NCBI RefSeq assembly: GCF_004358025.1
Contig: NZ_SMTL01000003.1
Span: 434,001 to 498,000, forward strand
Length of the DNA: 64,000 nucleotides
From: Rhizobium deserti
Lineage (GTDB): Bacteria; Pseudomonadota; Alphaproteobacteria; Rhizobiales; Rhizobiaceae
Direction: 5' to 3'
Shown in pieces: positions 56,080 through 64,000 of this stretch (position 1 is its first letter; each line of letters begins with the position of its first letter). The notes under the pieces are model-generated. The model saw only the letters and a list, made by a program, of their open reading frames with translations. It searched no databases and was not told where the DNA came from. Both the position numbers and the translations under genes were made by a program.

Positions 56080-56487
56080 TCATCGCTGCCAGGGCGGCAC
56101 GAAGCGGCGGTCCTGGTAGTCGGAAAGGCAATCCGAATGCAGCGGCTCCAGCCAGGTCTCGTCCTTCATGAAACCGACCGCTTTGAGGGCAACGCCGCCA
56201 CCGATCGGCTCGACCATCAGGTCGGTGCGGAAGCTGCCGGGCTCGCCGACATCCTCCAGGCGGTCCAGGACCTGCAGGCGTGCCTCATCCGCCTCGTAAA
56301 GCTCGCCCTGCACGACCAGTCCCTCCCCCGGCCGGTCGAGCATGACCGGGCCGAAAAAGGATTTGGCGATATAAAGCGGATAAGGTTTGGCCGTCTGGTA
56401 GAGGCCGAGGAAGCGGGCACCCGTCAGCCCCTTTTCGTGAAACGCGAAGCCGCGTTTCAACGTGCCATAGATGAAAACAGGCGTCAC
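56080..56487 (-). CDS. Gamma-glutamylcyclotransferase family protein
   Basis: A 135-residue AIG2/GGCT-fold protein. The substrate loop FIYGTLKRGFAFH (YGTLxxG) is intact near the N-terminus, and the acidic catalytic position is probably the glutamate in VVQGELYEADEARLQVLDRLE. Members cyclise gamma-glutamyl groups from peptides. It precedes the YidB-like gene on the minus strand with a 14-base gap downstream of it, so the two are probably one transcript. Confidence 0.9.
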   Translation of the reverse strand: MTPVFIYGTLKRGFAFHEKGLTGARFLGLYQTAKPYPLYIAKSFFGPVMLDRPGEGLVVQGELYEADEARLQVLDRLEDVGEPGSFRTDLMVEPIGGGVALKAVGFMKDETWLEPLHSDCLSDYQDRRFVPPWQR

Positions 56488-56501
56488 TTGGTCATGCGGG
56501 C

Positions 56502-57071
56502 TCAGATCGCCGTTGCCGGCGGCACTGTTCCGTCGGGAGTGAGGCCGTCTACCGCATTCGGCAGGTCCTTGGAAAGCCTGCGCAGCACTTCCTCTTCGGA
56601 AAGGCCGGTCTTTGCGGCCACGTCGCGCAGCACGTCGGGACCGAGCGCCTCGTGCAGTTCCGTGTCATTGATCGGCTCGTTGGCGCCGGTCTTCACCCAG
56701 CTGTCGGCCTTCTTCTCGTGGCCGGCCTGCTTGAACTGGTCGAGCAGGTCGCTCAGCCCGCCATTGAGGATCGAGCCTATGCCGCCACTGCCGACCGCGC
56801 CGCCCAAAATGCTGCCGAGACCGCCGCTGCGCAGCTTGTTGAGGACATCGTCGAGGCCAGCACCGGCCGAAGGCCGGGCATTCGTGCCGAATTGTCCGTC
56901 CTGGTTGCCCGCTTGGCTTCCACTCTGGCTTCCAGGCTGGCCAGCCGGCTGGCCGCCCATCTGGCCGCCGGGCTGGGTAACGCCTTTCAGGATCTCGGCG
57001 ATCTTGTCCCTGTTCTGGTATCCGGCGACCGCCAGAACCGCGAGCAGCGCCTTCAATGGTCCGCGTTGCAT
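56502..57071 (-). CDS. DUF937/YidB family protein
   Basis: A 189-residue protein. The N-terminus MQRGPLKALLAVLAVAGYQN has a short hydrophobic segment. A low-complexity GGQ/SQAGNQ linker with repeated Gly-Gln (residues about 33-60) leads to glycine-rich GLGSILGGAVGSGGIGSILN, then the YidB core SWVKTGANEPINDTELHEAL. The family is widespread and uncharacterised. It is followed by the GGCT-like gene after 14 bases. Confidence 0.9.
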   Translation of the reverse strand: MQRGPLKALLAVLAVAGYQNRDKIAEILKGVTQPGGQMGGQPAGQPGSQSGSQAGNQDGQFGTNARPSAGAGLDDVLNKLRSGGLGSILGGAVGSGGIGSILNGGLSDLLDQFKQAGHEKKADSWVKTGANEPINDTELHEALGPDVLRDVAAKTGLSEEEVLRRLSKDLPNAVDGLTPDGTVPPATAI

Positions 57072-57150
57072 GATCTTTCTCCTCGTTATCGGCTATCTAA
57101 CGGGAGCACCGGGAATGTGTTCCCGAACGAGACGCTTCCGCGAGCCAGGC

Positions 57151-57906
57151 TCAGAGCCCCTGGGCTGCATTGATGGAGGAAACGAACTGCCGGGTGCGCT
57201 CGTGCGTGGACGCCTTGAAGATTGCCTCGGCGCTGCCGGCCTCCACCACCTGCCCCGCTTCGAGAAAGACGACGTGGTTGGCAATGCGCAAGGCAAGCCG
57301 CAGGTCATGGGTCGCCATGACCATGGTCGTGCCTTCGGCCGCCAGCCGCCCCAGCACGTCCACGACTTCGGCGGAAAGCTCCGGATCGAGCGCCGAGGTC
57401 GGCTCGTCGCAGAGCAGAACCTGGGGCGAAGGCGCCAGCGCCCGCGCGATCGCCACCCGTTGCTGCTGGCCGCCCGACAGGGTCGAGGGCCAGGCATCCG
57501 CCTTTTCCCGCATGCCGACCTTGTCGAGCAGTTCCATGGCGCGCGCCCGGGCCTTGTCACGCGGCCATTTCAGCACCGTCACCAGGCCCTCCATGACATT
57601 CTCGATCGCCGTCTGATGCGGAAACAGCTGAAAATTCTGAAAGACCATGCCGGTCTGGCGGCGGATCTTCTGGATGGCCGGCCAGCCGATCTTCTTCCCC
57701 GGCGCGAAGTCGAGCCTTTCCTGCCCCAGCCGAACCGTGCCGGAGGTGGGAATTTCCAGAAGGTTGATGCAGCGCAGAAGCGTGCTTTTGCCGCCGCCCG
57801 AAGGACCCACCAGCGCCGTGACGCTGCCGGGCGCAAGCCGCATGCTGATATCCCTGAGAATGACCGCATCGCCGAAGCGTTTTTCGATCCCGGAAAGCTC
57901 GATCAT
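57151..57906 (-). CDS. Amino acid ABC transporter ATP-binding protein (cystine-type)
   Basis: A 251-residue ABC ATPase. Walker A is GPSGGGKST, the signature LSGGQQQRVAIARAL and Walker B VLLCDEPTSALDP. The sequence MVFQNFQLFPHQTAIENVME is typical of polar amino acid importers. The order permease/ATPase with a FliY-like binding protein suggests an L-cystine-type transporter (TcyN-like), an inference from similarity. It overlaps the permease by four bases. Confidence 0.95.
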   Translation of the reverse strand: MIELSGIEKRFGDAVILRDISMRLAPGSVTALVGPSGGGKSTLLRCINLLEIPTSGTVRLGQERLDFAPGKKIGWPAIQKIRRQTGMVFQNFQLFPHQTAIENVMEGLVTVLKWPRDKARARAMELLDKVGMREKADAWPSTLSGGQQQRVAIARALAPSPQVLLCDEPTSALDPELSAEVVDVLGRLAAEGTTMVMATHDLRLALRIANHVVFLEAGQVVEAGSAEAIFKASTHERTRQFVSSINAAQGL

Positions 57907-58583
57907 CGGCTGGCCTCCATCATGCCGCCATAGCGGGCGAAACGCCGCTCCAGCCGGACCTGCAGGGCCGAAAGGACGGAACTGAGGACCAGGTAGATCA
58001 GCGCCGCCTCGATATAAAGGATCAGTGGTTCATAGGTGGTGGCGACAATCCGCTGGGCGGCCTGGAACAGTTCCGGCACGGTGATCGCCGCTGCCAGCGA
58101 CGTGTCCTTGATCAACGAAATAAACGTATTCGACAAAGGCGGCACGGCGACCCGCGCGGCCTGCGGCAGGATGGTGCGCCGCATGGCCTGGCTCCAGGAC
58201 ATGCCGATCGAATAGGCGGCTTCCCACTGGCCTTTCGGAACGGAGGAAATGACCGCGCGGATGATTTCGGAACTATAGGCGCCGATATTCAGCGTGAAGC
58301 CGATCAAGGCGGCGGGGAAGGCATCGAGCAGGATGCCGATGCTGGGAAGGCCATAGAAAATCACGAAGAGCTGCACCAGAAGCGGCGTGCCGCGAATGAC
58401 CCAGACATAGAAGCGCGCGATCAGCGCCAGTGGGCGCGGACCGAACAGGCGCGTGACGGCCGTCACCAGGCCCAGCATCAGGCCGAGCGCGAAGGACAGA
58501 AGCGTCAGCGGGATCGTGAATTTGACCCCTGCCCAAAGAAGCGTCGGAAGCGAATCCGACATGAGTTGCAGCCAGTGCGGCAA
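57903..58583 (-). CDS. Amino acid ABC transporter permease
   Basis: A 226-residue permease with about five membrane helices and the HisM-type EAA loop EAAYSIGMSWSQAMRRTILPQAARVAVPP. I propose the TTG at 58583, six bases after AAAGGGCAG, giving LPHWLQLMSDSLPTLLWAG. An ATG at 58562 would drop the short amphipathic start, and a longer frame to 58631 is unlikely. The stop overlaps the ATPase start by ATGA. It forms the membrane unit of the importer. Confidence 0.93.
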   Translation of the reverse strand: MPHWLQLMSDSLPTLLWAGVKFTIPLTLLSFALGLMLGLVTAVTRLFGPRPLALIARFYVWVIRGTPLLVQLFVIFYGLPSIGILLDAFPAALIGFTLNIGAYSSEIIRAVISSVPKGQWEAAYSIGMSWSQAMRRTILPQAARVAVPPLSNTFISLIKDTSLAAAITVPELFQAAQRIVATTYEPLILYIEAALIYLVLSSVLSALQVRLERRFARYGGMMEASR

Positions 58584-58699
58584 AATCTGCCCTTTCAACA
58601 AACAAGACGTCCGGCGCGATGCGCCGGACACGTCGAACTCAGCTCTTCATAACACGGCCAGCTATCAGTATGGGGCCGGCACGGTTCGCTTCAAGACGT

Positions 58700-59473
58700 T
58701 TACTTGGAAACGTCCTGGCCGAAATACTTGTCGGAAATCTTCTGATAGGTGCCGTCGGCCTTGATGTCGGCGAGCGCCTTATCGATTGCTTCCAGCAATT
58801 CCGGCTCGCCCTTGCGGATGATGATGCCGGAATATTCGGGCTTGTCCTGCTGCGCCGCGACCTTGACCGGTGCATCCGGCTTCTGCTTCTTAAAATCGAG
58901 GAAGGAAAGGCTGTCATTGATCGTCGCATCGGCGCGGCGGGTCAGCACCAACTGGATCGACTGGTCGAAGCCGTCGGTGCCGACAAGCTCAGCGCCGGAC
59001 TGTTCGGCCAGCTTGCCGTAATTGCTGGTCAGCGACTGGGCCGACTTCTTGCCCTTCAGATCGGCGAAGGTCTTGATGTCCTCATTGTCCTGGCGCACGA
59101 CCAGCACAGCCTTGGAGGCGATATAAGGCTGCGAGAAATCATATTTCTGCTTGCGCGCCTCGGTAATGCCGACCTGGTTGATCACTGCGTCATAGCGCTT
59201 GGCATCAAGACCCGCGATGAGCCCGTCCCACTTGCCTTCGATGAACTGCGCCTTGACGCCGAGCTTGGCCGCAACGGCCTCGCCGATCTCCACGTCGAAG
59301 CCGACCAGCTTGCCGCTCGCATCGTGAAAGGTGAAGGGCGCATAGGTGCCTTCGGTGCCGATCTTCAAACTGCCGGCAGACTTGATCCCCGCCAGATTTT
59401 CCCCGGCATGCGAGGGTGCGAAAGCGGCCACCTGGATAAGGGTGGCAACGGCGATCGTTTTGAACCAGTTCAT
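58700..59473 (-). CDS. Amino acid ABC transporter substrate-binding protein (FliY-like)
   Basis: A 257-residue periplasmic binding protein with a signal peptide MNWFKTIAVATLIQVAAFAP, SHA. The mature sequence GTEGTYAPFTFHDASGKLVGFDVEIGEAVAAKLG and the arginine in the DAVINQVGITEARKQKYDFSQPY loop match class 3 polar amino acid receptors like E. coli FliY/TcyJ. It is the first gene of the transporter and stands 116 bases upstream of the permease. A 280-base divergent region separates it from the helicase. Confidence 0.94.
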   Translation of the reverse strand: MNWFKTIAVATLIQVAAFAPSHAGENLAGIKSAGSLKIGTEGTYAPFTFHDASGKLVGFDVEIGEAVAAKLGVKAQFIEGKWDGLIAGLDAKRYDAVINQVGITEARKQKYDFSQPYIASKAVLVVRQDNEDIKTFADLKGKKSAQSLTSNYGKLAEQSGAELVGTDGFDQSIQLVLTRRADATINDSLSFLDFKKQKPDAPVKVAAQQDKPEYSGIIIRKGEPELLEAIDKALADIKADGTYQKISDKYFGQDVSK

Positions 59474-59753
59474 ATCATCTTTCCTTTCAACACAAATGGC
59501 GTTGACGCCTCATTGCCAGAAAATAGGCAGCATTGAGTGGAAGGAAACTGCGAATAAAATCGGCGAATGCAAATATTTTGCCCGAGCGGCTTCCTGATCC
59601 GGCTTCGAGCGGCTCCGATGTGCCGTTGAAAGGAGCGGCAGCCGTTGCACTTTGACATTTGCCGCCCAAGCCAGTAGGAACGACGCAATGTTCGGCTGCG
59701 AGCGTTGCAGCCAGAGCGCCTCGCGCGCATGAAATTCCGAAAGACAACTTTAG

Positions 59754-61667
59754 ATGACCGATCATAACGGCGCCGTTCCGGCGATCGCCAAGGCGTTGGC
59801 GAAACGCGGCTACACCACGCTCACCCCTGTCCAGAAATCCATGCTCGATCCGGCGCTGATCCAGTCCGACGCGCTGGTTTCGGCCCAGACCGGTTCCGGC
59901 AAGACTGTCGCCTTCGGCCTCGCCATGGCACCGACCCTGCTCGGCGAGGCGGAAACCTTCGGCCCCGCCCGTGAGCCGCTGGCGCTGGTCATCGCGCCGA
60001 CGCGAGAGCTGGCGCTGCAGGTCAAGCGCGAGCTGGACTGGCTTTACGAAGCGGCTGGCGCGGTGATCACCAGCTGTGTCGGCGGCATGGATATCCGCAG
60101 CGAGCGACGGTCATTGGAACGCGGCGCCCATATCGTCGTCGGCACGCCGGGTCGCTTGTGCGATCACATCCGCCGCAACGCGCTTGATATGTCGGCGCTG
60201 AAGGTTGCCGTCCTCGACGAGGCCGACGAAATGCTCGATCTCGGTTTCCGTGAAGATCTCGAATTCATCCTGGAATCGGCGCCGGACGACCGTCGCACGT
60301 TGATGTTTTCGGCAACCGTGCCGGCTGCCATTGCCAAGCTTGCCAAGCGCTATCAGCGCAATGCAGTGCGCATTGCAACGACAGCCGAAGAAAAGCAGCA
60401 TGTCGATATCGAATACCGCGCCCTGGCAGTTGCGCCGGCGGATCGCGAAAATGCGATCGTTAACGTGCTGCGCTATTACGAGGCGCCCAATGCCATCGTC
60501 TTCTGCTCGACCCGTGCCGCGGTCAATCATCTGACGGCCCGGTTCACCAACCGCAATTTCTCCGTCGTCGCCCTTTCCGGCGAGCTGACGCAGAACGAGC
60601 GAACCCATGCGCTTCAGGCCATGCGTGACGGACGTGCCCGCGTCTGCATTGCAACGGACGTGGCTGCCCGCGGCATCGACCTTCCCGGCCTCGACCTGGT
60701 GATCCATGCGGATCTGCCGACCAATCCGGAAACCCTGCTTCACCGCAGCGGCCGTACCGGTCGCGCCGGACGCAAGGGCATCAGCGCCCTGATCGTGCCG
60801 TTGAATGCCCGCCGCAAGGCTGAACGGTTGCTTTCCGGTGCCGGTATTGAGGCAAGCTGGGCCCGTCCGCCATCGGCCGAAGAGGTTACGAGCCGAGACG
60901 ATGAACGCCTGCTGGCCGACCCGATCTTTGAGGAAAAGCCGCGCGAGGAAGAGCAGGAACTGGTGGCAAGGCTCGTTTCCAGCCACGGCGCCGAAAAGCT
61001 TGCCGCCGCTTTCGTCGCCCTTTACCGCGCCAATCATTCGGCTCCCGAAGATATCATCGAAGTCGCCCTCCAGAACGACGGTGCCCGCAAGTCGCGTGAC
61101 AGATCCGTGGACGGGTCCGGCAGCCAGACTGCCGACTTCCCGATGACGCCAAGGCCGTCGCGCGACGAGTTCGGCCCAAGCGTGTGGTTTTCGCTCTCCG
61201 TCGGGCGCAAGCAGAATGCCGAGCCCCGCTGGCTCATTCCGATGATTTGCCGTAACGGCAATCTTTCCAAGCGGGAGATCGGCGCGATCAAGATGCAGCA
61301 GGAGGAGACTTACGTCGAGATTGCCGCCGATCACGCCGACAAGTTTGCCGAGGCGATCGGCAAGGACAAGACGCTCGAGCGCGGCATTCGGGTGACCCGC
61401 CTCAACGGAACACCTGATTTCAGCCGGCCTTCGAGCGCCAAGCCGTTTAAGAAAACCTACGAGGATCGGCCAAAGGACGGCCAACGCGACGAAAGGCCAA
61501 AAGAAAAGCATCGTAAAGGTGGTGCCCCGGGCCAGGGTCAGGCTGCCGCCGGCGCCGCTTCCAAAGCTGGCGCATGGGCTGCTGGCGAGCCTCGCGGCGA
61601 AAAACCATTCAAGAAGAAGACCAAGCCGAAATCCGCCAGTGGCGGAAGCTTCGACCGTCGCAAGTAG
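59754..61667 (+). CDS. DEAD-box RNA helicase with DbpA-type RNA-binding domain
   Basis: A 637-residue helicase. The core has the Q motif TPVQKSML, motif I AQTGSGKT, motif II VLDEADEMLDLGF, motif III SAT and motif VI HRSGRTGRAGRKG. After residue about 460 a DbpA-type RNA-binding domain (VWFSLSVGRKQNAEPRWLIP and QQEETYVEIAADHADKF) is followed by a long lysine/glycine-rich disordered tail. It resembles DeaD/CsdA proteins that remodel rRNA in the cold. The start follows ACTTTAG and is weak but fits the family. Confidence 0.94.
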   Translation: MTDHNGAVPAIAKALAKRGYTTLTPVQKSMLDPALIQSDALVSAQTGSGKTVAFGLAMAPTLLGEAETFGPAREPLALVIAPTRELALQVKRELDWLYEAAGAVITSCVGGMDIRSERRSLERGAHIVVGTPGRLCDHIRRNALDMSALKVAVLDEADEMLDLGFREDLEFILESAPDDRRTLMFSATVPAAIAKLAKRYQRNAVRIATTAEEKQHVDIEYRALAVAPADRENAIVNVLRYYEAPNAIVFCSTRAAVNHLTARFTNRNFSVVALSGELTQNERTHALQAMRDGRARVCIATDVAARGIDLPGLDLVIHADLPTNPETLLHRSGRTGRAGRKGISALIVPLNARRKAERLLSGAGIEASWARPPSAEEVTSRDDERLLADPIFEEKPREEEQELVARLVSSHGAEKLAAAFVALYRANHSAPEDIIEVALQNDGARKSRDRSVDGSGSQTADFPMTPRPSRDEFGPSVWFSLSVGRKQNAEPRWLIPMICRNGNLSKREIGAIKMQQEETYVEIAADHADKFAEAIGKDKTLERGIRVTRLNGTPDFSRPSSAKPFKKTYEDRPKDGQRDERPKEKHRKGGAPGQGQAAAGAASKAGAWAAGEPRGEKPFKKKTKPKSASGGSFDRRK

Positions 61668-61716
61668 GGGTCTATGAGGATGACAGGACGCTCGCGAGGG
61701 CGCCGTTCTGCCTGGC

Positions 61717-61733
61717 TGCGCTAGGCTAGCGCA
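61717..61733. terminator. Short hairpin between convergent genes
   Basis: TGCGCTA and TAGCGCA form a perfect 7-bp stem around GGC between the helicase and GGDEF-EAL genes. No T-run is present. Confidence 0.4.
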
Positions 61734-61770
61734 CGATCAGAGCCTACCTCGCAAGGTCACTGGTAGCTAA

Positions 61771-63750
61771 TCAGGATGCGTAGCGGTCAGCAGTCTTGCT
61801 CCGCTGGTCGGCAAAGAGCTGGCTGGCCGGCATGGGACGTCCGATTAGATAGCCTTGGATCTGCTCGCAGCCGAGCCGCTTCAAGCACTCGAACTGTTCC
61901 TCGGTCTCGATCCCTTCGGCCGTAATGGCCATGCCAAGGCCTTTCGCGACGCCGATTACCAGGTTGATGATGGACATGGCGTCCGCCCGCGTCGTGATGT
62001 CCTGCACGAAGGATCTATCGATCTTGATCTTGTCGAAAGCGAAGCGCCTGAGATTGCCGAGCGAAGAATAGCCGGTGCCGAAATCGTCCATGGCGACGGT
62101 GATGCCGAGCTGTCGCAAGCCATCCAGCGTGTCGGCCGTTTTGTGGTTCGCGTCGAGCAGAACGGATTCGGTGATTTCGACTTCGAGCCGTTTCGGATCG
62201 AGGCCGCTATAGGCCAGCGCACTGACAATGGTCTGGAGAAGGGACTTCTTGCGAAACTGGATCGGCGACAGGTTGACGGCGACCTTCAGATGGCTCGGCC
62301 AGCCGGCTGCCTCGATGCAGGCGGTTTTCAACACCCATTCGCCCAGCAGATTGATCATCCCGATTTCTTCCGCCACGGGAATGAAGTCACACGGAGGAAC
62401 GGAGCCGCGCATCGGATGCTTCCAGCGCAAGAGGGCTTCATATCCTTCGATGACGCGGGTCGCGGCACTGGCCTGCGGCTGGTAGTAGACCTCCATCTCT
62501 CCATTCACCAGCGCCTTGCGCAGATCTTCCTCGAAAGCCCGCTTCTGCTCGAGCCTGTCGTGCATTTCAGGCCGGAAGACGCAGACCCTTCCCCGTCCCG
62601 ATCCCTTCGCTTCATAGAGAGCCAGATCCGCATTCTTCAGCAGAACGTCCGGCGTCGCGCGATCATCCATGAGCGCAATGCCGATGCTGGTAGCGATGAT
62701 GATTTCCCTGTCCTTGATGAAGTAGGGGCTGCCGATCTGCGCCAGCAAGTGACGGCCAAGATCCAGTGCCTGTTGCTCGTTCAGGTCGTCTGCCAGAACG
62801 GAAAATTCATCACCCCCGAGACGGCAAACCAGATCCTGCGCCTTTGTGGCAAGTTTCAACCGATCCGCAACTGCTTTTAAGAGAGCATCGCCAGTGTCAT
62901 GACCAAGCGTGTCATTGACATCCTTGAAGCCGTCGAGGTCAAGAAAAAGAACGGCGCAGCCGGCATTTACCTCACCGATATCGAATTTCGCTTCCAGCCT
63001 TTGGCGAAAGAGGACCCGGTTCGGCAAGCCCGTCAGGGCATCGTGATGGGCAACATGGGCTAGCCGGTGGTTCTGGACCTGAAGCTCTTCAGATGCGCCC
63101 TGCAGATCCTGCGTCAGTTGCTTCATGCCGCCATGGGCGCGGTCCAGCAGACGATTGTGATGAAATAGGATAGCGATAAGGCACACGCCGCAGATGATCA
63201 GACCCGCAGCCAAGCCACTGAAGACAAGGTGAAGCTGCTCCAGCTCCGCCTGATCGGCAGCGATCCGATTGCTTCCATATTCGCTCGCCTGCGAGGCAAG
63301 CATGGTCATCGGCCCGTCCAGAGCAGCCAGCGTCCGCAGGCCCAGCCGAACGTTTCCCGGGCCGAAGCCGTTCACCTCGCCGTCGATTGCGTTCAGGGCC
63401 GTTTTCAGATCGGCCACTGTCTTGCGGCGCACCGGATCGCTCTGGATGAAATCATGCAGCGTCCCCTGCTCCAGGATGTTGACGCGGCCAAACATAATGT
63501 CCAGGCGCAATCGAACCTCATCCAGATCTACCCCCATACCCCCCAGACCATAGGCACCCAGCCGGTGCTCGAGACGCATGAATTCTGCCAGCGTCTGGCT
63601 AACCGTCCAGGCTTCGTTGTATCGGGACACCCTTTGTAGCGCACCTTGGCGCTCCGCGATCACATAGGAAATATAGCCCGCTGCCACGACGAAGCAGCAG
63701 ACCACCGCGACGAGCAAACGTTTCAAGGTGAAGAATGGCGCCTTGTTCAT
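61771..63750 (-). CDS. Membrane GGDEF-EAL c-di-GMP signalling protein
   Basis: A 659-residue protein with membrane helices at about 11-33 and 175-198 that frame a periplasmic four-helix sensor-like region. The cyclase domain has an intact GGDEF loop (residues 312-316), preceded by FLDLDGFKDVNDTLGHDTGD. The EAL domain keeps EALLRW (438-443), NLSPIQF and DDFGTGYSS, so both activities are possible. Its start overlaps the upstream oxidoreductase gene by four bases, so synthesis is coupled to it. Confidence 0.95.
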   Translation of the reverse strand: MNKAPFFTLKRLLVAVVCCFVVAAGYISYVIAERQGALQRVSRYNEAWTVSQTLAEFMRLEHRLGAYGLGGMGVDLDEVRLRLDIMFGRVNILEQGTLHDFIQSDPVRRKTVADLKTALNAIDGEVNGFGPGNVRLGLRTLAALDGPMTMLASQASEYGSNRIAADQAELEQLHLVFSGLAAGLIICGVCLIAILFHHNRLLDRAHGGMKQLTQDLQGASEELQVQNHRLAHVAHHDALTGLPNRVLFRQRLEAKFDIGEVNAGCAVLFLDLDGFKDVNDTLGHDTGDALLKAVADRLKLATKAQDLVCRLGGDEFSVLADDLNEQQALDLGRHLLAQIGSPYFIKDREIIIATSIGIALMDDRATPDVLLKNADLALYEAKGSGRGRVCVFRPEMHDRLEQKRAFEEDLRKALVNGEMEVYYQPQASAATRVIEGYEALLRWKHPMRGSVPPCDFIPVAEEIGMINLLGEWVLKTACIEAAGWPSHLKVAVNLSPIQFRKKSLLQTIVSALAYSGLDPKRLEVEITESVLLDANHKTADTLDGLRQLGITVAMDDFGTGYSSLGNLRRFAFDKIKIDRSFVQDITTRADAMSIINLVIGVAKGLGMAITAEGIETEEQFECLKRLGCEQIQGYLIGRPMPASQLFADQRSKTADRYAS

Positions 63751-64000
63751 TGGACAATGAGCTTGGCCAATTGCCAGGCAGACCTGCCGTAATAGGTCTG
63801 AGTTGCGAGTTGTGGGTCACTGTCGTAAGGATAAACAATGAAAAGTGGTCCCTTGTCCCGCACAGGCATATACGCTCCGTCACGCTTCAAGGCGAGCAGA
63901 ACGCGGAACTTCTTGAAGTCCTCCATTGGAATAGTGGTTACGTAATCGTTGAGGGCAACTGCCGTCACCGTCGTTCCCGTTGCGCCAACCAATTGCATCA
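63747..64000 (-). CDS. Molybdopterin-dependent oxidoreductase-like protein, 5' end beyond window
   Basis: The C-terminal 84 or so residues of a longer protein. The sequence LNDYVTTIPMEDFKKFRVLL, then KRDGAYMPVRDKGPLFIVYPYDSD, is typical of small oxidoreductases with a sulfite oxidase-like molybdopterin domain found upstream of GGDEF/EAL genes. The catalytic cysteine region would lie outside the window. The stop overlaps the GGDEF-EAL start as ATGA. The ATG at 63998 is probably internal. Confidence 0.72.
   Translation of the reverse strand, partial: MQLVGATGTTVTAVALNDYVTTIPMEDFKKFRVLLALKRDGAYMPVRDKGPLFIVYPYDSDPQLATQTYYGRSAWQLAKLIVQ

Noticed and set aside
56044..57933. 629-codon plus-strand open frame
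   Set aside because: It lies opposite the GGCT-like, YidB-like and ABC ATPase genes, has no family features, and is a typical GC-driven shadow.

Overview
The window looks like a chromosomal segment from a member of the Rhizobiaceae (Hyphomicrobiales, Alphaproteobacteria). The evidence is high-GC coding bias on both strands, Irr-type iron control element (ICE) motifs, the membrane ferritin MbfA, a cspA/rpsU neighbourhood and rhizobial-type conserved hypotheticals. No rRNA, tRNA, CRISPR array, transposase or prophage gene was seen. Most of the window is ordinary housekeeping and transport DNA, with an accessory patch at about 51.9-56.1 kb.

Layout. 0-5.7 kb: uppP (partial), a GST, queG, an NAD-binding epimerase, an RlpA-like protein and an RsmB-type rRNA methyltransferase. 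5.7-10.9 kb: a four-gene operon (imelysin, di-heme oxidoreductase, second imelysin, Tat-exported DUF1513 protein) behind a candidate Irr box next to a consensus -35. 10.9-20.4 kb: tspO, a thioesterase, an MTA/SAH nucleosidase, guaA, ogt, a 2'-5' RNA ligase-like protein, an ArsC-like protein, a YbaK-like deacylase, an MBL-fold hydrolase, an M29 aminopeptidase and an orphan ParA. 20.4-25.6 kb: xseA and a polyprenyl-phosphate sugar cluster (GT-C membrane protein, GT2, GtrA). 25.6-29.1 kb: three oxidoreductases and a DUF3072 protein. 29.2-35.1 kb: infC-rpmI-rplT-pheS-[DUF4160-DUF2442-GFA]-pheT on the minus strand, where infC starts at a non-canonical ATC.

35.3-40.9 kb: a hydrolase, a periplasmic transglutaminase-like peptidase, an HisKA_2 histidine kinase, mbfA with an Irr box at its translation start, and an orphan TakP-like TRAP binding protein. 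41.2-42.4 kb: cspA, a small hypothetical, rpsU and another small protein. 42.4-49.9 kb: three MFS transporters, two of them beside regulators (TetR, XRE-cupin) with palindromic operators. 49.9-56 kb: lepA, a small membrane protein, a GAF/degenerate-GGDEF/EAL protein, a decayed copy of the small membrane gene, a transglutaminase-like protein, and about 1 kb without genes that carries an interspersed-repeat candidate and a 60-bp MITE-like palindrome. 56-64 kb: a gamma-glutamylcyclotransferase-like protein, a YidB-like protein, a cystine-type ABC transporter, a DEAD-box helicase, and a GGDEF-EAL protein translationally coupled to a molybdopterin oxidoreductase that runs off the window.

The most noteworthy signals are the two differently placed ICE motifs, which suggest opposite Irr effects on iron acquisition (imelysin operon) and iron detoxification (mbfA). 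Others are the foreign-looking gene pair inside pheS-pheT, the ATC start of infC, the duplicated remnant flanking the EAL gene, and the palindromic elements.
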